The notes under the pieces are model-generated. The model had not been told where the DNA came from and searched no databases. It saw only the letters and a list, made by a program, of their open reading frames with translations. Below, piece after piece: positions 24,735 to 33,280 of a stretch of 64,000 bases of DNA. Source of the stretch: Mesorhizobium sp. GTDB taxonomy: Bacteria; Pseudomonadota; Alphaproteobacteria; Rhizobiales; Rhizobiaceae. The stretch covers positions 3,554,001-3,618,000 of the forward strand of contig NZ_JAMLIG010000001.1 in assembly GCF_023954305.1 (NCBI RefSeq), given 5' to 3'. The position numbers were made by a program, and so were the translations under genes. Position 1 is the first letter of the stretch, and every line of letters starts with the position of its first letter.

Positions 24735-26126
24735 TTACCGGCGCTCCTCGGTGGCGGCCAGCGCGTCGAGGAAGGCGTCGCACCAGGCGGAGATGTCATG
24801 CCGGCGCAGGTGGCGCAGCATGGCAGCATGCCGCTCGATACGCGCGGCAAGCGGCAGGGACAATGCCTGCGCGATCGCCTGCGAGACCGCCTCGGTGTCG
24901 TAGGGATTGACCAGAATCGCCGATTGCAGTTCGCGCGCCGCGCCGGCGAAGCGCGAGAGAACCAGAACGCCGGGATCGGCCGGATCCTGGGCGGCGATGT
25001 ATTCCTTCGCGACAAGGTTCATGCCGTCGCGCATCGGCGTGACCAGGCCGACCTTGGCCAGCCGGTAGAGACCGGCCAGTATGCTGTGGTTGATCGAGGA
25101 ATTGACGTAGCGGATCGGGGTCCAGTCGAGGGTGGCAAGCTCGCCGTTGACGCGGCCTGCAAGTTCGGCGACCTCTCGCTGCATGTCCAGGTAGTGCGGA
25201 ACGTCGGAGCGGGATTTCGGCGTCACCTGCAACAGGGTCGCGCGACCCTTGTAGGCCGGGTTGTCGCGCAGGAAGCGCTCAAACGCCTGCATGCGCTGCG
25301 GAATGCCTTTCGAATAGTCGAGCCGGTCGACCCCGACGACAACCTCGCGATCGCGCAGCGATCGGGCGATCTTGCGCACCGCCGGGTTGGCGACAGCCTC
25401 CGTGGCCATCTTCTCGAAGCCGCGGGTGTCGATGCCGATGGGGAAGACGCCGACCTTGACGCGGCGGCCGCCGCCGCGAGTCTCGATCATGCCCGGCTCC
25501 CGAGGGTGGCCGATGCCTTCACGCTCGATGCAGGCGGCGAAGTTGTCGGCATCGTGCCGCGTCTGGAATCCGACGACGTCGTAATCCACCAGACCTTCGA
25601 GGATCGACGCATAGACGGGCAGGGCGAAGAACACGTCGGGGGGCGGAAAGGGAATATGCAGGAAGAAGCCGATTCGGTTCTTCACGCCCATCCGGCGCAA
25701 TTCCGCGGCGAGCGGGATCAGATGGTAGTCGTGGATCCAGACGACGTCGTCGGCGGCGAGCTGCGGCCCGAGCTGCCGGGCGAAGAAGCGGTTGACGCGG
25801 AAGTAGCCGGCCATGTCCTTGCGCGCATAGTCGGTGATGTCGAGCCGGTAGTGACACAGCGGCCAGAGCGTCGAATTGGCGAAACCGGCATAGTATTCGT
25901 CGATATCCTTCCGGCTGAGGTCGGTCAGCGCATAGGTGATCGGCCCTTCCTGCCGGATCGTCATGGCGCCCGGCTCGCGCGCGCCGCTCGAGACGCCCGA
26001 CCAGCCCATCCACAGACCGCCGCGGGCGTTGAGCGCAGCCTGAAGTGCGACCGCCAGTCCGCCGGCATGCACCTTGCTCTTGCTCGGCGCCGGAACGCGG
26101 TTGGAAACGACGACGAGCCGGCTCAC
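24735..26126 (-). CDS. otsA: Trehalose-6-phosphate synthase
   Basis: A 463-residue GT20 glycosyltransferase that joins UDP-glucose and glucose-6-phosphate to trehalose-6-phosphate. Family blocks include 'VSNRVPAPS', 'GGLAVALQAAL', 'VWIHDYHLIPLAAELR', 'GVDRLDYSKGIPQRM' (UDP-glucose site) and 'TPMRDGMNLVAKEYIA'. I chose the GTG at 26126: its bases overlap the GH15 TGA (GTGA) and GGGAGG lies 7 nt upstream, while the earlier GTG at 26141 has no such site. It is the third gene of otsB-GH15-otsA. Confidence 0.93.
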   Translation of the reverse strand: MSRLVVVSNRVPAPSKSKVHAGGLAVALQAALNARGGLWMGWSGVSSGAREPGAMTIRQEGPITYALTDLSRKDIDEYYAGFANSTLWPLCHYRLDITDYARKDMAGYFRVNRFFARQLGPQLAADDVVWIHDYHLIPLAAELRRMGVKNRIGFFLHIPFPPPDVFFALPVYASILEGLVDYDVVGFQTRHDADNFAACIEREGIGHPREPGMIETRGGGRRVKVGVFPIGIDTRGFEKMATEAVANPAVRKIARSLRDREVVVGVDRLDYSKGIPQRMQAFERFLRDNPAYKGRATLLQVTPKSRSDVPHYLDMQREVAELAGRVNGELATLDWTPIRYVNSSINHSILAGLYRLAKVGLVTPMRDGMNLVAKEYIAAQDPADPGVLVLSRFAGAARELQSAILVNPYDTEAVSQAIAQALSLPLAARIERHAAMLRHLRRHDISAWCDAFLDALAATEERR

Positions 26127-27922
26127 AGCACGTCCTCCCACCGGCGCGACAGTCGCATGGCGGCGTTGATGAGACCGACCATCGAATAGGTCTGGGGGTA
26201 GTTGCCCCAGAGTTCGCCGCTGTCGACGTGGATTCCCTCAGACAATAGGCCCAGATGGTTTCGGTGCTTCAGCACGTCCTCGAATATTTCCCGTGCGTCA
26301 TCGGCTCGGCCGACGCGGGCGAGCGCGTCGATCAGCCAGAAGGTGCAGGCGGTGAAGGCGGTTTCCGGTTCGCCGAAATCGTCGGGAGTGCGGTAGCGGT
26401 AGAGGTGGTTGCCGAAGCGCAGGTGATTTTCAATTGTCGCCAGCGTCGACAGGAAACGTGGGTCATCGGCCGGCAGCAGGCCGATTTCGGGAATGAGCAG
26501 CAGACTGGCGTCGAGATCCGCTCCCTCGAACGACGAGACGAAGGAGCCGAGCTTCTCGTTCCAGGCGCGGGCGAGGATGCCTTCCCGGATTGTGTCGGCG
26601 CGTTCGCGCCAGAAAGTCTCGCGGTCGGCAAGACCGAGCTTCCGGGCGATCCGCGCCAGGCGGTCGCAGCCCGCCCAGCACATCAGGCTGGAATGGGTGT
26701 GGACCGAGTTGCGGGTGCGGAATTCCCACAGTCCGGCATCCGGCACGTTCCAGCGGGCAAACGCCTGGTCGCCCAGTGGCTCCAGGCGGCGGAACAGAGA
26801 TTCCTCGCCCATGCCTGGCAGTCGCTCGTCGAAAAAATACTGGATGATGGAGAGGATGACCGAGCCATAGCCGTCGTTCTGGACCTGGGTGTAGGCGGCG
26901 TTGCCGCGCCGCACCGGCCCGAGGCCACGATAGCCGCCGAGGAAAGCCGCGACCTCCTCGTCGACGCGACGCTCCAGGCCGATGCCGAAGAGCGGCTGGA
27001 GGTAGCCGTCGGGCGAAGCGGCGGCGATGTTGGAGACGTAGGACAGATAGTCCTCCATCGTGCGGGTCGCACCGAGTGCGTTGAGCGCCTTCACGGTGAA
27101 GAAGGAATCGCGCAGCCAGCAGAAGCGATAATCCCAGGTGCGGCCGGTTGCCCCGTATTCGGGGATCGAGGTGGTGAGCGCCGCGACGATGCCGCCGGTC
27201 TCCTCGTGCGAGCAGAGCTTGAGGGTAATGGCGGAGCGGATCACCACGTCCTGCCAGTCAGCCGGAAGATGCAGGCTGCGGGCCCAGTCGATCCAGTAAT
27301 CGCGCGTGTCCTGGAAGAGGGAGCGGGCGGTGTCGAGAGGGTGGGCGGTGAGGCGCTCGTCGGGGCCGAAGACGAATGCATAGGGCCGGTCGACCAGGAA
27401 GGGCGTGCCGCGCTGGACGAATTCGACGGGGGCATTCGTCGTCAGGCGCAGCACCTGGTCGCCGAGGATGAAACGGATGTGGTTCGAGCCGCGTGTCGTC
27501 TCGGGCGCCTGCGCGCCGTAGTCCCATCGCGGCCGCATATGGACAGAGATGCGCGGCGTGCCGGTCAGGGGCTCGACGATGCGGATGATGGTGAGCGGCC
27601 GGAACAGCCGGCCACCCGATTTGAAGCGCGGCGCGAAATCGGTGATGCGCAATGCGTTGCCGTTCTCGTCGCGGAGAATGGTTTCGAGGATGGCAGTATT
27701 GCGGAGATAGGACTGGCGGCTGTCCGCGTGGTTTTCGATGGCGAAGGTCCAGTCGCCGCGTTCGTCCGCGGGCGGGACGTTGTCGCCGCCGAGCAGCCGG
27801 CAGAAGACCGGATCGCCGTCCATGCGCGGCGCGCACATCCAGACCAATCGGGCGTTGCGGTCGATGAGGGCGGCGGCGGCCGCATTGCCGATGACGCCGA
27901 GATCGAGAGACATGTCGGGCAT
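26123..27922 (-). CDS. Glycoside hydrolase family 15 protein (glucoamylase/trehalase type)
   Basis: A 599-residue GH15 enzyme with an N-terminal beta-sandwich region (1 to about 230) and a helical (alpha/alpha)6 barrel. Barrel signatures are 'WDYRFCWLRDSFFTVKALNALG', 'HTHSSLMCWAGCDRLARIA' and 'LLSEGIHVDSGELWGNYPQTYSMVGLINAA', the last with the usual catalytic Glu region. The ATG at 27922 overlaps the otsB stop (ATGA), and its own stop overlaps otsA. Members hydrolyse alpha-glucosides, including trehalose in some actinobacteria. Co-transcription with trehalose synthesis genes points to trehalose or a related glucan, which is inference. Start is moderately sure; MSLDL at 27913 is an alternative. 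Confidence 0.9.
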   Translation of the reverse strand: MPDMSLDLGVIGNAAAAALIDRNARLVWMCAPRMDGDPVFCRLLGGDNVPPADERGDWTFAIENHADSRQSYLRNTAILETILRDENGNALRITDFAPRFKSGGRLFRPLTIIRIVEPLTGTPRISVHMRPRWDYGAQAPETTRGSNHIRFILGDQVLRLTTNAPVEFVQRGTPFLVDRPYAFVFGPDERLTAHPLDTARSLFQDTRDYWIDWARSLHLPADWQDVVIRSAITLKLCSHEETGGIVAALTTSIPEYGATGRTWDYRFCWLRDSFFTVKALNALGATRTMEDYLSYVSNIAAASPDGYLQPLFGIGLERRVDEEVAAFLGGYRGLGPVRRGNAAYTQVQNDGYGSVILSIIQYFFDERLPGMGEESLFRRLEPLGDQAFARWNVPDAGLWEFRTRNSVHTHSSLMCWAGCDRLARIARKLGLADRETFWRERADTIREGILARAWNEKLGSFVSSFEGADLDASLLLIPEIGLLPADDPRFLSTLATIENHLRFGNHLYRYRTPDDFGEPETAFTACTFWLIDALARVGRADDAREIFEDVLKHRNHLGLLSEGIHVDSGELWGNYPQTYSMVGLINAAMRLSRRWEDVL

Positions 27923-28725
27923 CAGCGAACGAGGCTCCGGATCCATGAGCGGACATCGGCGGGTGTGGACACGGCCAGACGGGCCAGCGTCGCGCGCGGC
28001 TCGCCCACCCGCACGGACAACCCGTCGAAGCCGTTAGCCGCCTCGAACATCGCTTCGTCAGTCAGATCGTCGCCGATGGCCAGCGGGCGACGACCGGCAA
28101 AGGGCGGGCTGGTCATCAAGGCCTTCAGCGCGGTTCCCTTGTCGTGGCCCGACGGACGAATCTCGACAACACTCTTTCCCCTCTGCACGATTGCCTTGTC
28201 CCCCAGCTTCTCAGCGATTTCCACCATCCGCGCCTCGACGGCGGGAGCAAAGTCCGGTGCGAGGCGATAATGGGCGGCGAACGCCGCCCCCTTATCCTCG
28301 ACGACCACGCCGGGCCAGTGCGCCGCAGCGAGAACCAGATCCTTAACGGCCGCATGGAGTTCGTCCGAACGTGGAATGGCGAAGGAGGTTCCGTCCGGAA
28401 ACTCGATCTCGACACCGTGAAGGCCCGCCAGGCTGCAGGGCAGGGCGGGAAACAGGCGCTTCAGCAGGGCGAGGTTGCGGCCGGATACGAGGGCAAGCGC
28501 TCCGCTCGTGCGGGCCGCGAGCCGGCGCAGGTCCTCCAGCAGGCCGTCCGGCACGACGATCGCGTCAGGGCGGGGCGCGATGTCCAGTAGAGTGCCGTCG
28601 ACGTCGAGGAAAACCGCCCAGCCGTCGATCAGGGTAGGGAGACCGGCGTGCCCCTCAAGCTGCGCCGGCGCGCCGGGTACCAGTTCGGTTTCCTGGATAT
28701 CCGTCATCGCATCGAAAATAGGCAT
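27922..28725 (-). CDS. otsB: Trehalose-6-phosphate phosphatase
   Basis: A 267-residue HAD-superfamily phosphatase. Motif I is 'VFLDVDGTLLDI', motif II is the serine in 'ALVSGRN', and 'AIGDDLTDEAMFEAAN' is the C-terminal acidic motif. It converts trehalose-6-phosphate to trehalose. The start is uncertain between 28725 and 28707; neither has a strong ribosome site, and the longer reading to 28878 would overlap the divergent gene. First gene of the otsB-GH15-otsA operon, with 146 nt before the divergent hydrolase gene. Confidence 0.92.
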   Translation of the reverse strand: MPIFDAMTDIQETELVPGAPAQLEGHAGLPTLIDGWAVFLDVDGTLLDIAPRPDAIVVPDGLLEDLRRLAARTSGALALVSGRNLALLKRLFPALPCSLAGLHGVEIEFPDGTSFAIPRSDELHAAVKDLVLAAAHWPGVVVEDKGAAFAAHYRLAPDFAPAVEARMVEIAEKLGDKAIVQRGKSVVEIRPSGHDKGTALKALMTSPPFAGRRPLAIGDDLTDEAMFEAANGFDGLSVRVGEPRATLARLAVSTPADVRSWIRSLVR

Positions 28726-28871
28726 ACGGCCGAGGATGGCAACCGTTCGTGCAACGGAATGGAATTTCGTCAAGACGCCGATTGCGGGATCGGTTTTTCG
28801 CCCGTATGCAAACAACCAAATACCGTCGGTCGGTTCGCCGTCGCGACTGATCCGCAATTCGAGGGCGATGG

Positions 28872-29759
28872 GTGACAAATATCTCCAGACCAGACGTGGC
28901 CGGGTTCTTCGACAAGCGAACCTTCTCGATCCAGTACGTCGCCTCCGACCCGGCCACCAAGCGCTGCGCGATCATCGACCCGGTGCTCGACTATGACGAG
29001 AAGTCGGGACAGACGGCGACGCGCAGCGCCGATGCGATCCTCGACTACATCGCCGGGCAAGGGCTTACGGTCGAGTGGATCCTCGACACCCACCCGCACG
29101 CCGACCATTTTTCGGCGGCGCGCTACCTGAGCCAGAAGACGGGCGCACCGACGGCGATCGGAGATCACGTCGTGGAGGTGCAGAAACTCTGGAAGGACAT
29201 CTACAACTGGCCCGGCTTTCCCGCCGACGGATCGCAGTGGGACAAGCTGTTCGCCGAGGGGGAGGAGTTCTCCATCGGAGATATGCGCGGGCGGATCATG
29301 TTCTCGCCCGGCCACACGCTCGCCTCGATCACCTATGTGATCGGCGACGCGGCCTTCGTCCACGACACGCTGTTCATGCCCGATTCCGGCACTGCGCGGG
29401 CGGATTTTCCGGGCGGAAGCTCAAAGCGCCTATGGCGCTCGATCCAGCAGATTCTCTCGCTGCCGGACGAGACGCGGCTCTTCACCGGACACGATTACCA
29501 GCCGGGAGGCCGCGAGCCGCAATGGGAATCCACGGTTGCCGAGCAAAAAGCAAAGAACATCCACGTCTCGAAGGTGTCGACCGAGGCAGAATACTGCGCA
29601 TTGCGCGACGCGCGCGACCGCACGCTGCCGATGCCCAAGCTGATCCTGCATGCGCTGCAGGTGAACATCAATGGCGGCCGGTTGCCGGAGCCGGAGGCGA
29701 ACGGGACGCGCTATCTCAAGATCCCGCTCGACCGGTTGACCGGCGCGACGTGGGACTGA
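28872..29759 (+). CDS. MBL-fold metallohydrolase, probable persulfide dioxygenase
   Basis: A 295-residue metallo-beta-lactamase-fold protein with the metal motif 'THPHADHFS' (about 73-81) and later ligands in 'SPGHTLASI', 'VHDTLFMPD' and 'TGHDYQPGG'. The pattern matches ETHE1/Blh-like persulfide dioxygenases that oxidise glutathione persulfide to sulfite. The start is GTG, with GAGGG just upstream. The next two genes are YeeE/YedE-type transporters, the same company as in the BigR sulfide-detoxification operon of Rhizobiales. No bigR gene is in the window. Confidence 0.88.
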   Translation: MTNISRPDVAGFFDKRTFSIQYVASDPATKRCAIIDPVLDYDEKSGQTATRSADAILDYIAGQGLTVEWILDTHPHADHFSAARYLSQKTGAPTAIGDHVVEVQKLWKDIYNWPGFPADGSQWDKLFAEGEEFSIGDMRGRIMFSPGHTLASITYVIGDAAFVHDTLFMPDSGTARADFPGGSSKRLWRSIQQILSLPDETRLFTGHDYQPGGREPQWESTVAEQKAKNIHVSKVSTEAEYCALRDARDRTLPMPKLILHALQVNINGGRLPEPEANGTRYLKIPLDRLTGATWD

Positions 29760-29799
29760 GGCAACCGCCGGCTATTTTGCAGACGATAAGGAGCATGGT

Positions 29800-30228
29800 T
29801 TGACCGAATTCACACCCCTTGCCTCGTTGATCGGCGGCGCGCTGATCGGCCTCTCGTCGGTACTGCTGATGGCCTATGAAGGCCGGATCGCGGGCATCAG
29901 CGGCATTTCCGGACGCCTGCTTCCGCCCTATCGCGACGGCGCGTTCCTGTCGCGACTCGGCTTCGTCGTCGGCCTGGTTATCGCACCGCTCGCGGTGCAG
30001 GCGGCTACCGGGCAGCCGGTCATGCAGACCGTGTCCGGCAACCTGCCGCTGATGGCGGCGGCCGGCCTGGTCGTCGGCTTCGGCTCGGTGTGGGGATTCG
30101 GCTGCACGAGCGGCCACGGCGTGTGCGGCCTGTCGCGGCTGTCGCTGCGATCCTTCGTCGCCACGGGCGTGTTCATGGCGGTGGCCTTCGCGACTGTCTT
30201 CGTCACCCGTCACGTGTTCGGGAGCTGA
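29800..30228 (+). CDS. YeeE/YedE-family (sulfur transport) membrane protein, first half-unit
   Basis: A 142-residue protein with four hydrophobic segments and the family block 'GFGSVWGFGCTSGHGVCGLSRLS' (88-110), whose Cys is thought to handle thiosulfate or a related sulfur species. The start codon is TTG at 29800 with AAGGAG six nt upstream. The nearby ATG at 29795 is followed at once by a stop, so TTG is the only workable start. The gene pairs with the next cistron to make a full YeeE-like unit. Confidence 0.88.
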   Translation: MTEFTPLASLIGGALIGLSSVLLMAYEGRIAGISGISGRLLPPYRDGAFLSRLGFVVGLVIAPLAVQAATGQPVMQTVSGNLPLMAAAGLVVGFGSVWGFGCTSGHGVCGLSRLSLRSFVATGVFMAVAFATVFVTRHVFGS

Positions 30229-30231
30229 GCC

Positions 30232-30663
30232 ATGAGCTTCGTCGTCAATCTCGCGCTCGGCCTCCTGTTCGGCATCGGCCTGGTCGTCTCCGGCATGTCG
30301 GACCCGGCCAAGGTGCTCAACTTCCTCGATCTCGCCGGCAGCTGGGATCCGTCGCTCGCCTTCGTCATGGGCGGAGCGGTGATCGTGGCGTTTTTCGGCT
30401 ACAGGCTGGTGCTCAAGCGCGACGGGCCGGTGGTCGGAACGAAATTCCGCATCCCGGCGCGGACGGAACTGGAGCCGCGCATCTTCGTCGGCCCTGCGAT
30501 CTTCGGCTTCGGCTGGGGGCTCGCCGGCTTTTGCCCGGGGCCGGCGCTGACGGCGCTAAGCCTGGCGGCCCCGGGCACGCTCATCTTCGTGCCGGCGATG
30601 TTTGCCGGCATGTGGCTCGCCCGGATCGCCGGAGAACGTTCGGCCGAACCGGCGATGGGCTGA
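30232..30663 (+). CDS. YeeE/YedE-family (sulfur transport) membrane protein, second half-unit
   Basis: A 143-residue protein with four hydrophobic segments and the conserved 'GWGLAGFCPGPALTAL' (95-110). It starts 3 nt after its partner and ends adjacent to the convergent DUF305 gene. The two small YeeE proteins likely form one channel for reduced sulfur, acting with the upstream persulfide dioxygenase in sulfide or thiosulfate detoxification. Confidence 0.88.
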   Translation: MSFVVNLALGLLFGIGLVVSGMSDPAKVLNFLDLAGSWDPSLAFVMGGAVIVAFFGYRLVLKRDGPVVGTKFRIPARTELEPRIFVGPAIFGFGWGLAGFCPGPALTALSLAAPGTLIFVPAMFAGMWLARIAGERSAEPAMG

Positions 30664-31032
30664 TCACTTGCCCTTTCTGGCCAGCCAGTCCTTGATGAAG
30701 GCGATCTCCTTTTCCTGGGCGGCGATGATCTCCTCGGACAGCTTCGTCAGTTCGGGGTCTTTCTCGTCGCTGGCGAGATAGGCTTTGGCCATGTCGATGG
30801 CGCTCTGGTGATGCGGGATCATCATCATCGCGAAATCGGCGCCGGGCTTGCCGGTCATGTGCATCGCATCCATGTCGGCGTCCATCTTCTCCATAGCCTC
30901 CATGTAGGCGGTCGACGCCGCGCTCATCTCGCCCATCTTCGAATGGTCCATCTGGGCGAATGCGGGCGATTGGGACAGCGCGAGCGAGGCGATGAGCGCA
31001 AGTGCGCCGATTTTCGTCCTGGCGGTGAGCAT
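30664..31032 (-). CDS. DUF305 domain exported protein
   Basis: A 122-residue secreted protein with a signal peptide (1-27, cleavage after AFA-Q) followed by a Met/His/Asp-rich DUF305 domain containing 'MMMIPHHQSAIDMAKAYL' (70-87). Family members are periplasmic and often lie near copper or other metal resistance genes; the His/Met pattern suggests metal binding. GAGGAGA precedes the ATG at 31032. The longer reading to 31188 lacks support. Confidence 0.85.
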   Translation of the reverse strand: MLTARTKIGALALIASLALSQSPAFAQMDHSKMGEMSAASTAYMEAMEKMDADMDAMHMTGKPGADFAMMMIPHHQSAIDMAKAYLASDEKDPELTKLSEEIIAAQEKEIAFIKDWLARKGK

Positions 31033-31227
31033 TCTGGTCTCCTCTGTTGTCGGTGAAAACCGCGTAGGCCTTCCAGCAAGGGGAAGGTCAACACACCAAA
31101 ACGTATTGGCAGCGAACTCCGTTCCCGCTCGGGTATCGAGGCGCAGATGCGCCAGCGCGTGACGCTGCGGCCGCTGGCGGCGCGCCATCGCCGCGGGCTA
31201 GGCTGGCCTGACGCCTGGGAGGTTCCG

Positions 31228-32781
31228 ATGGATGTGCGTGAACAGACGGTGCAGCCGAAACGCGAGCGGGCCGGGCGCGGGGCACGGCGCGAGCAGCGCA
31301 GCCACGGCTCGCGCGATCTCGGCCGGCCCTTTATCGTGCGCAATATCCCGACCTACGACATCCTGGGCGAAGAGAGCCTCGTCCGCATCGAAGAGACGGC
31401 CGACCGGATCCTGGCGGAGATCGGCATCGAATTCCGCGACGATCCCGTCTCGCTCGACCACTGGAGGAAGGCTGGCGCGTCGGTCGACGGCGTGCTGGTG
31501 AAGTTCGAGCCGGGCATGCTGCGCGAGATCCTGAAGGTCGCGCCGCCGAGCTTCACACAGCATGCGCGCAATCCGGCGCGGTCGGTCGAGATCGGCGGCA
31601 AGTCAGTGGTGTTCTCGCCGGCCTATGGCTCGCCTTTCGTGATGGACCTGGACAAGGGCCGCCGCTACGGCACGATCGAGGATTTCCGCAATTTCGTGAA
31701 GCTGGCGCAGTCCTCGCCCTGGCTGCATCATTCGGGCGGCACGATCTGCGAGCCGGTCGACGTGCCGGTGAACAAACGCCATCTCGACATGGTCTACAGC
31801 CACATCAGGTATTCCGACCGCGCCTTCATGGGCTCGGTGACGGCGGAAGCCAGAGCCGAGGACTCGATCGAGATGGCGCGGATCGTCTTCGGCCGCGATT
31901 TCGTCGACGAGAACTGCGTCATCCTCGGCAATGTCAACGTCAACTCGCCGCTGGTCTGGGACGCGACGATGACGACGGCGCTGCGCGCCTATGCGCGCGC
32001 CAACCAGGCGGCGGTGGTGGTGCCGTTCATCCTCGGCGGCGCGATGGGGCCGGTGACGAATGCCGGCGCCATCGCGCAGGCGCATGCCGAGACGATGGCC
32101 GGCTGCGCGCTCACTCAGCTGGAACGCAAGGGCTGCCCGGTGATCTACGGCAACTTCCTGTCGTCGATGTCGCTGCGCTCGGGCTCGCCGACCTTCGGCA
32201 CGCCGGAGCCGGCGATCGGCTCGATGGTGGTGGGGCAGCTCGCGCGGCGGCTGAACCTGCCGCTCAGGTGCTCGGGCAATTTCACCACGTCGAAGCTGCC
32301 GGACGCGCAGGCGATGAACGAGGGCACGATGTCGATGCTGGCGGCGGTGCAGTGCGGGGCGAACTTCATCCTGCATTCGGCCGGTTTCCTCGACGGGCTC
32401 CTGTCCATGTCCTACGAGAAGTTCGTCATGGACGCCGATTTCTGCGGCGCGCTGCACACCTATCTCGACGGGGTGAGGATCGACGACAACCAGCTGGCGC
32501 TCGACGCCTTCCGCGAGGTCGGCCCAGGCAGCCATTTCTTCGGCTCGCAGCACACTCTGGCGAACTACGAGACCGCATTCTGGGATTCGGAGATGGCGGA
32601 CAACGAGCCGTTCGAGAAATGGGAGGCGGCGGGCAGCGTGGATGCGGCCACCCGCGCCAATGCCAAGTGGAAGAAGATGCTGGCCGAATACGAAGCGCCG
32701 CCGCTCGACGAGGGGATCGACGAGGCGCTTCAGGATTTCATCGCCAGACGGAAGGCGTCGATGGACGATGCGTGGTATTGA
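31228..32781 (+). CDS. MttB-superfamily trimethylamine/betaine methyltransferase, non-pyrrolysine
   Basis: A 517-residue protein of the trimethylamine methyltransferase family (COG5598). Typical blocks are 'GRRYGTIEDFRNFVKLAQSSPW', 'ILGNVNVNSPLVWD' and 'GSPTFGTPEPAIGSM'. The frame is open throughout, so there is no in-frame amber pyrrolysine codon. It belongs with the MtgB-like members that demethylate glycine betaine or other quaternary amines onto a corrinoid protein. GGGAGG lies before the ATG at 31228. No corrinoid partner is coded in the window. A second paralog is at 37276. Confidence 0.9.
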   Translation: MDVREQTVQPKRERAGRGARREQRSHGSRDLGRPFIVRNIPTYDILGEESLVRIEETADRILAEIGIEFRDDPVSLDHWRKAGASVDGVLVKFEPGMLREILKVAPPSFTQHARNPARSVEIGGKSVVFSPAYGSPFVMDLDKGRRYGTIEDFRNFVKLAQSSPWLHHSGGTICEPVDVPVNKRHLDMVYSHIRYSDRAFMGSVTAEARAEDSIEMARIVFGRDFVDENCVILGNVNVNSPLVWDATMTTALRAYARANQAAVVVPFILGGAMGPVTNAGAIAQAHAETMAGCALTQLERKGCPVIYGNFLSSMSLRSGSPTFGTPEPAIGSMVVGQLARRLNLPLRCSGNFTTSKLPDAQAMNEGTMSMLAAVQCGANFILHSAGFLDGLLSMSYEKFVMDADFCGALHTYLDGVRIDDNQLALDAFREVGPGSHFFGSQHTLANYETAFWDSEMADNEPFEKWEAAGSVDAATRANAKWKKMLAEYEAPPLDEGIDEALQDFIARRKASMDDAWY

Positions 32782-32808
32782 GGGCCGACGAATCCCGGAG
32801 GACGCCCC

Positions 32809-33270
32809 ATGAAACGCCATCTCGCTCTTGCCGCTTTCCTCTCGCTCGCGTGCGTCCCCGCGTTCGCGGGACCGGCATCCGACCTGGTGCGCTTCTTCTA
32901 CGTGCCGGTGCAGTGGGAGGCCGATCCGCAGTTCCGCGACCGCTTCACAGGGCCGGCGAAAGAACTGTTCGACCTCAACGACAAGATGCCCGAAGGCGAG
33001 ATCGGCTGCATCGACTTCGGCCCGGGTATCGATGCGCAGGACTATGACGACGCCACCATCAAGAAGACGCTGAAGTTGTCGGAGGAGGTGAGCGGCGACC
33101 AGGCCACCGTGACCGCGAGATTTACCCTCTTCCCTGACCACTCCGAGGAAGCCAAGCGCGAGATTCAATGGGTGCTGGCGAAGGAAGACGGCAAATGGAA
33201 GATCGCCGACATCGTGTCCGTGACGAGCGGCTGGAAATTGAGCGAGCTGGAATGCCTGCCGGAGGGGTGA
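32809..33270 (+). CDS. Exported DUF3828-like protein
   Basis: A 153-residue protein with a signal peptide (1 to about 20, ending AFAG) and a small NTF2-like/DUF3828-type domain ('DLVRFFYVPVQWEADPQF', 'VTARFTLFPDHSEEAKREIQWVLAKEDGKWKIADI'). It lies 27 nt after the MttB-like gene and 10 nt before the enolase-family gene. Function unknown. Confidence 0.75.
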   Translation: MKRHLALAAFLSLACVPAFAGPASDLVRFFYVPVQWEADPQFRDRFTGPAKELFDLNDKMPEGEIGCIDFGPGIDAQDYDDATIKKTLKLSEEVSGDQATVTARFTLFPDHSEEAKREIQWVLAKEDGKWKIADIVSVTSGWKLSELECLPEG

Positions 33271-33280
33271 AGGGACGCGG

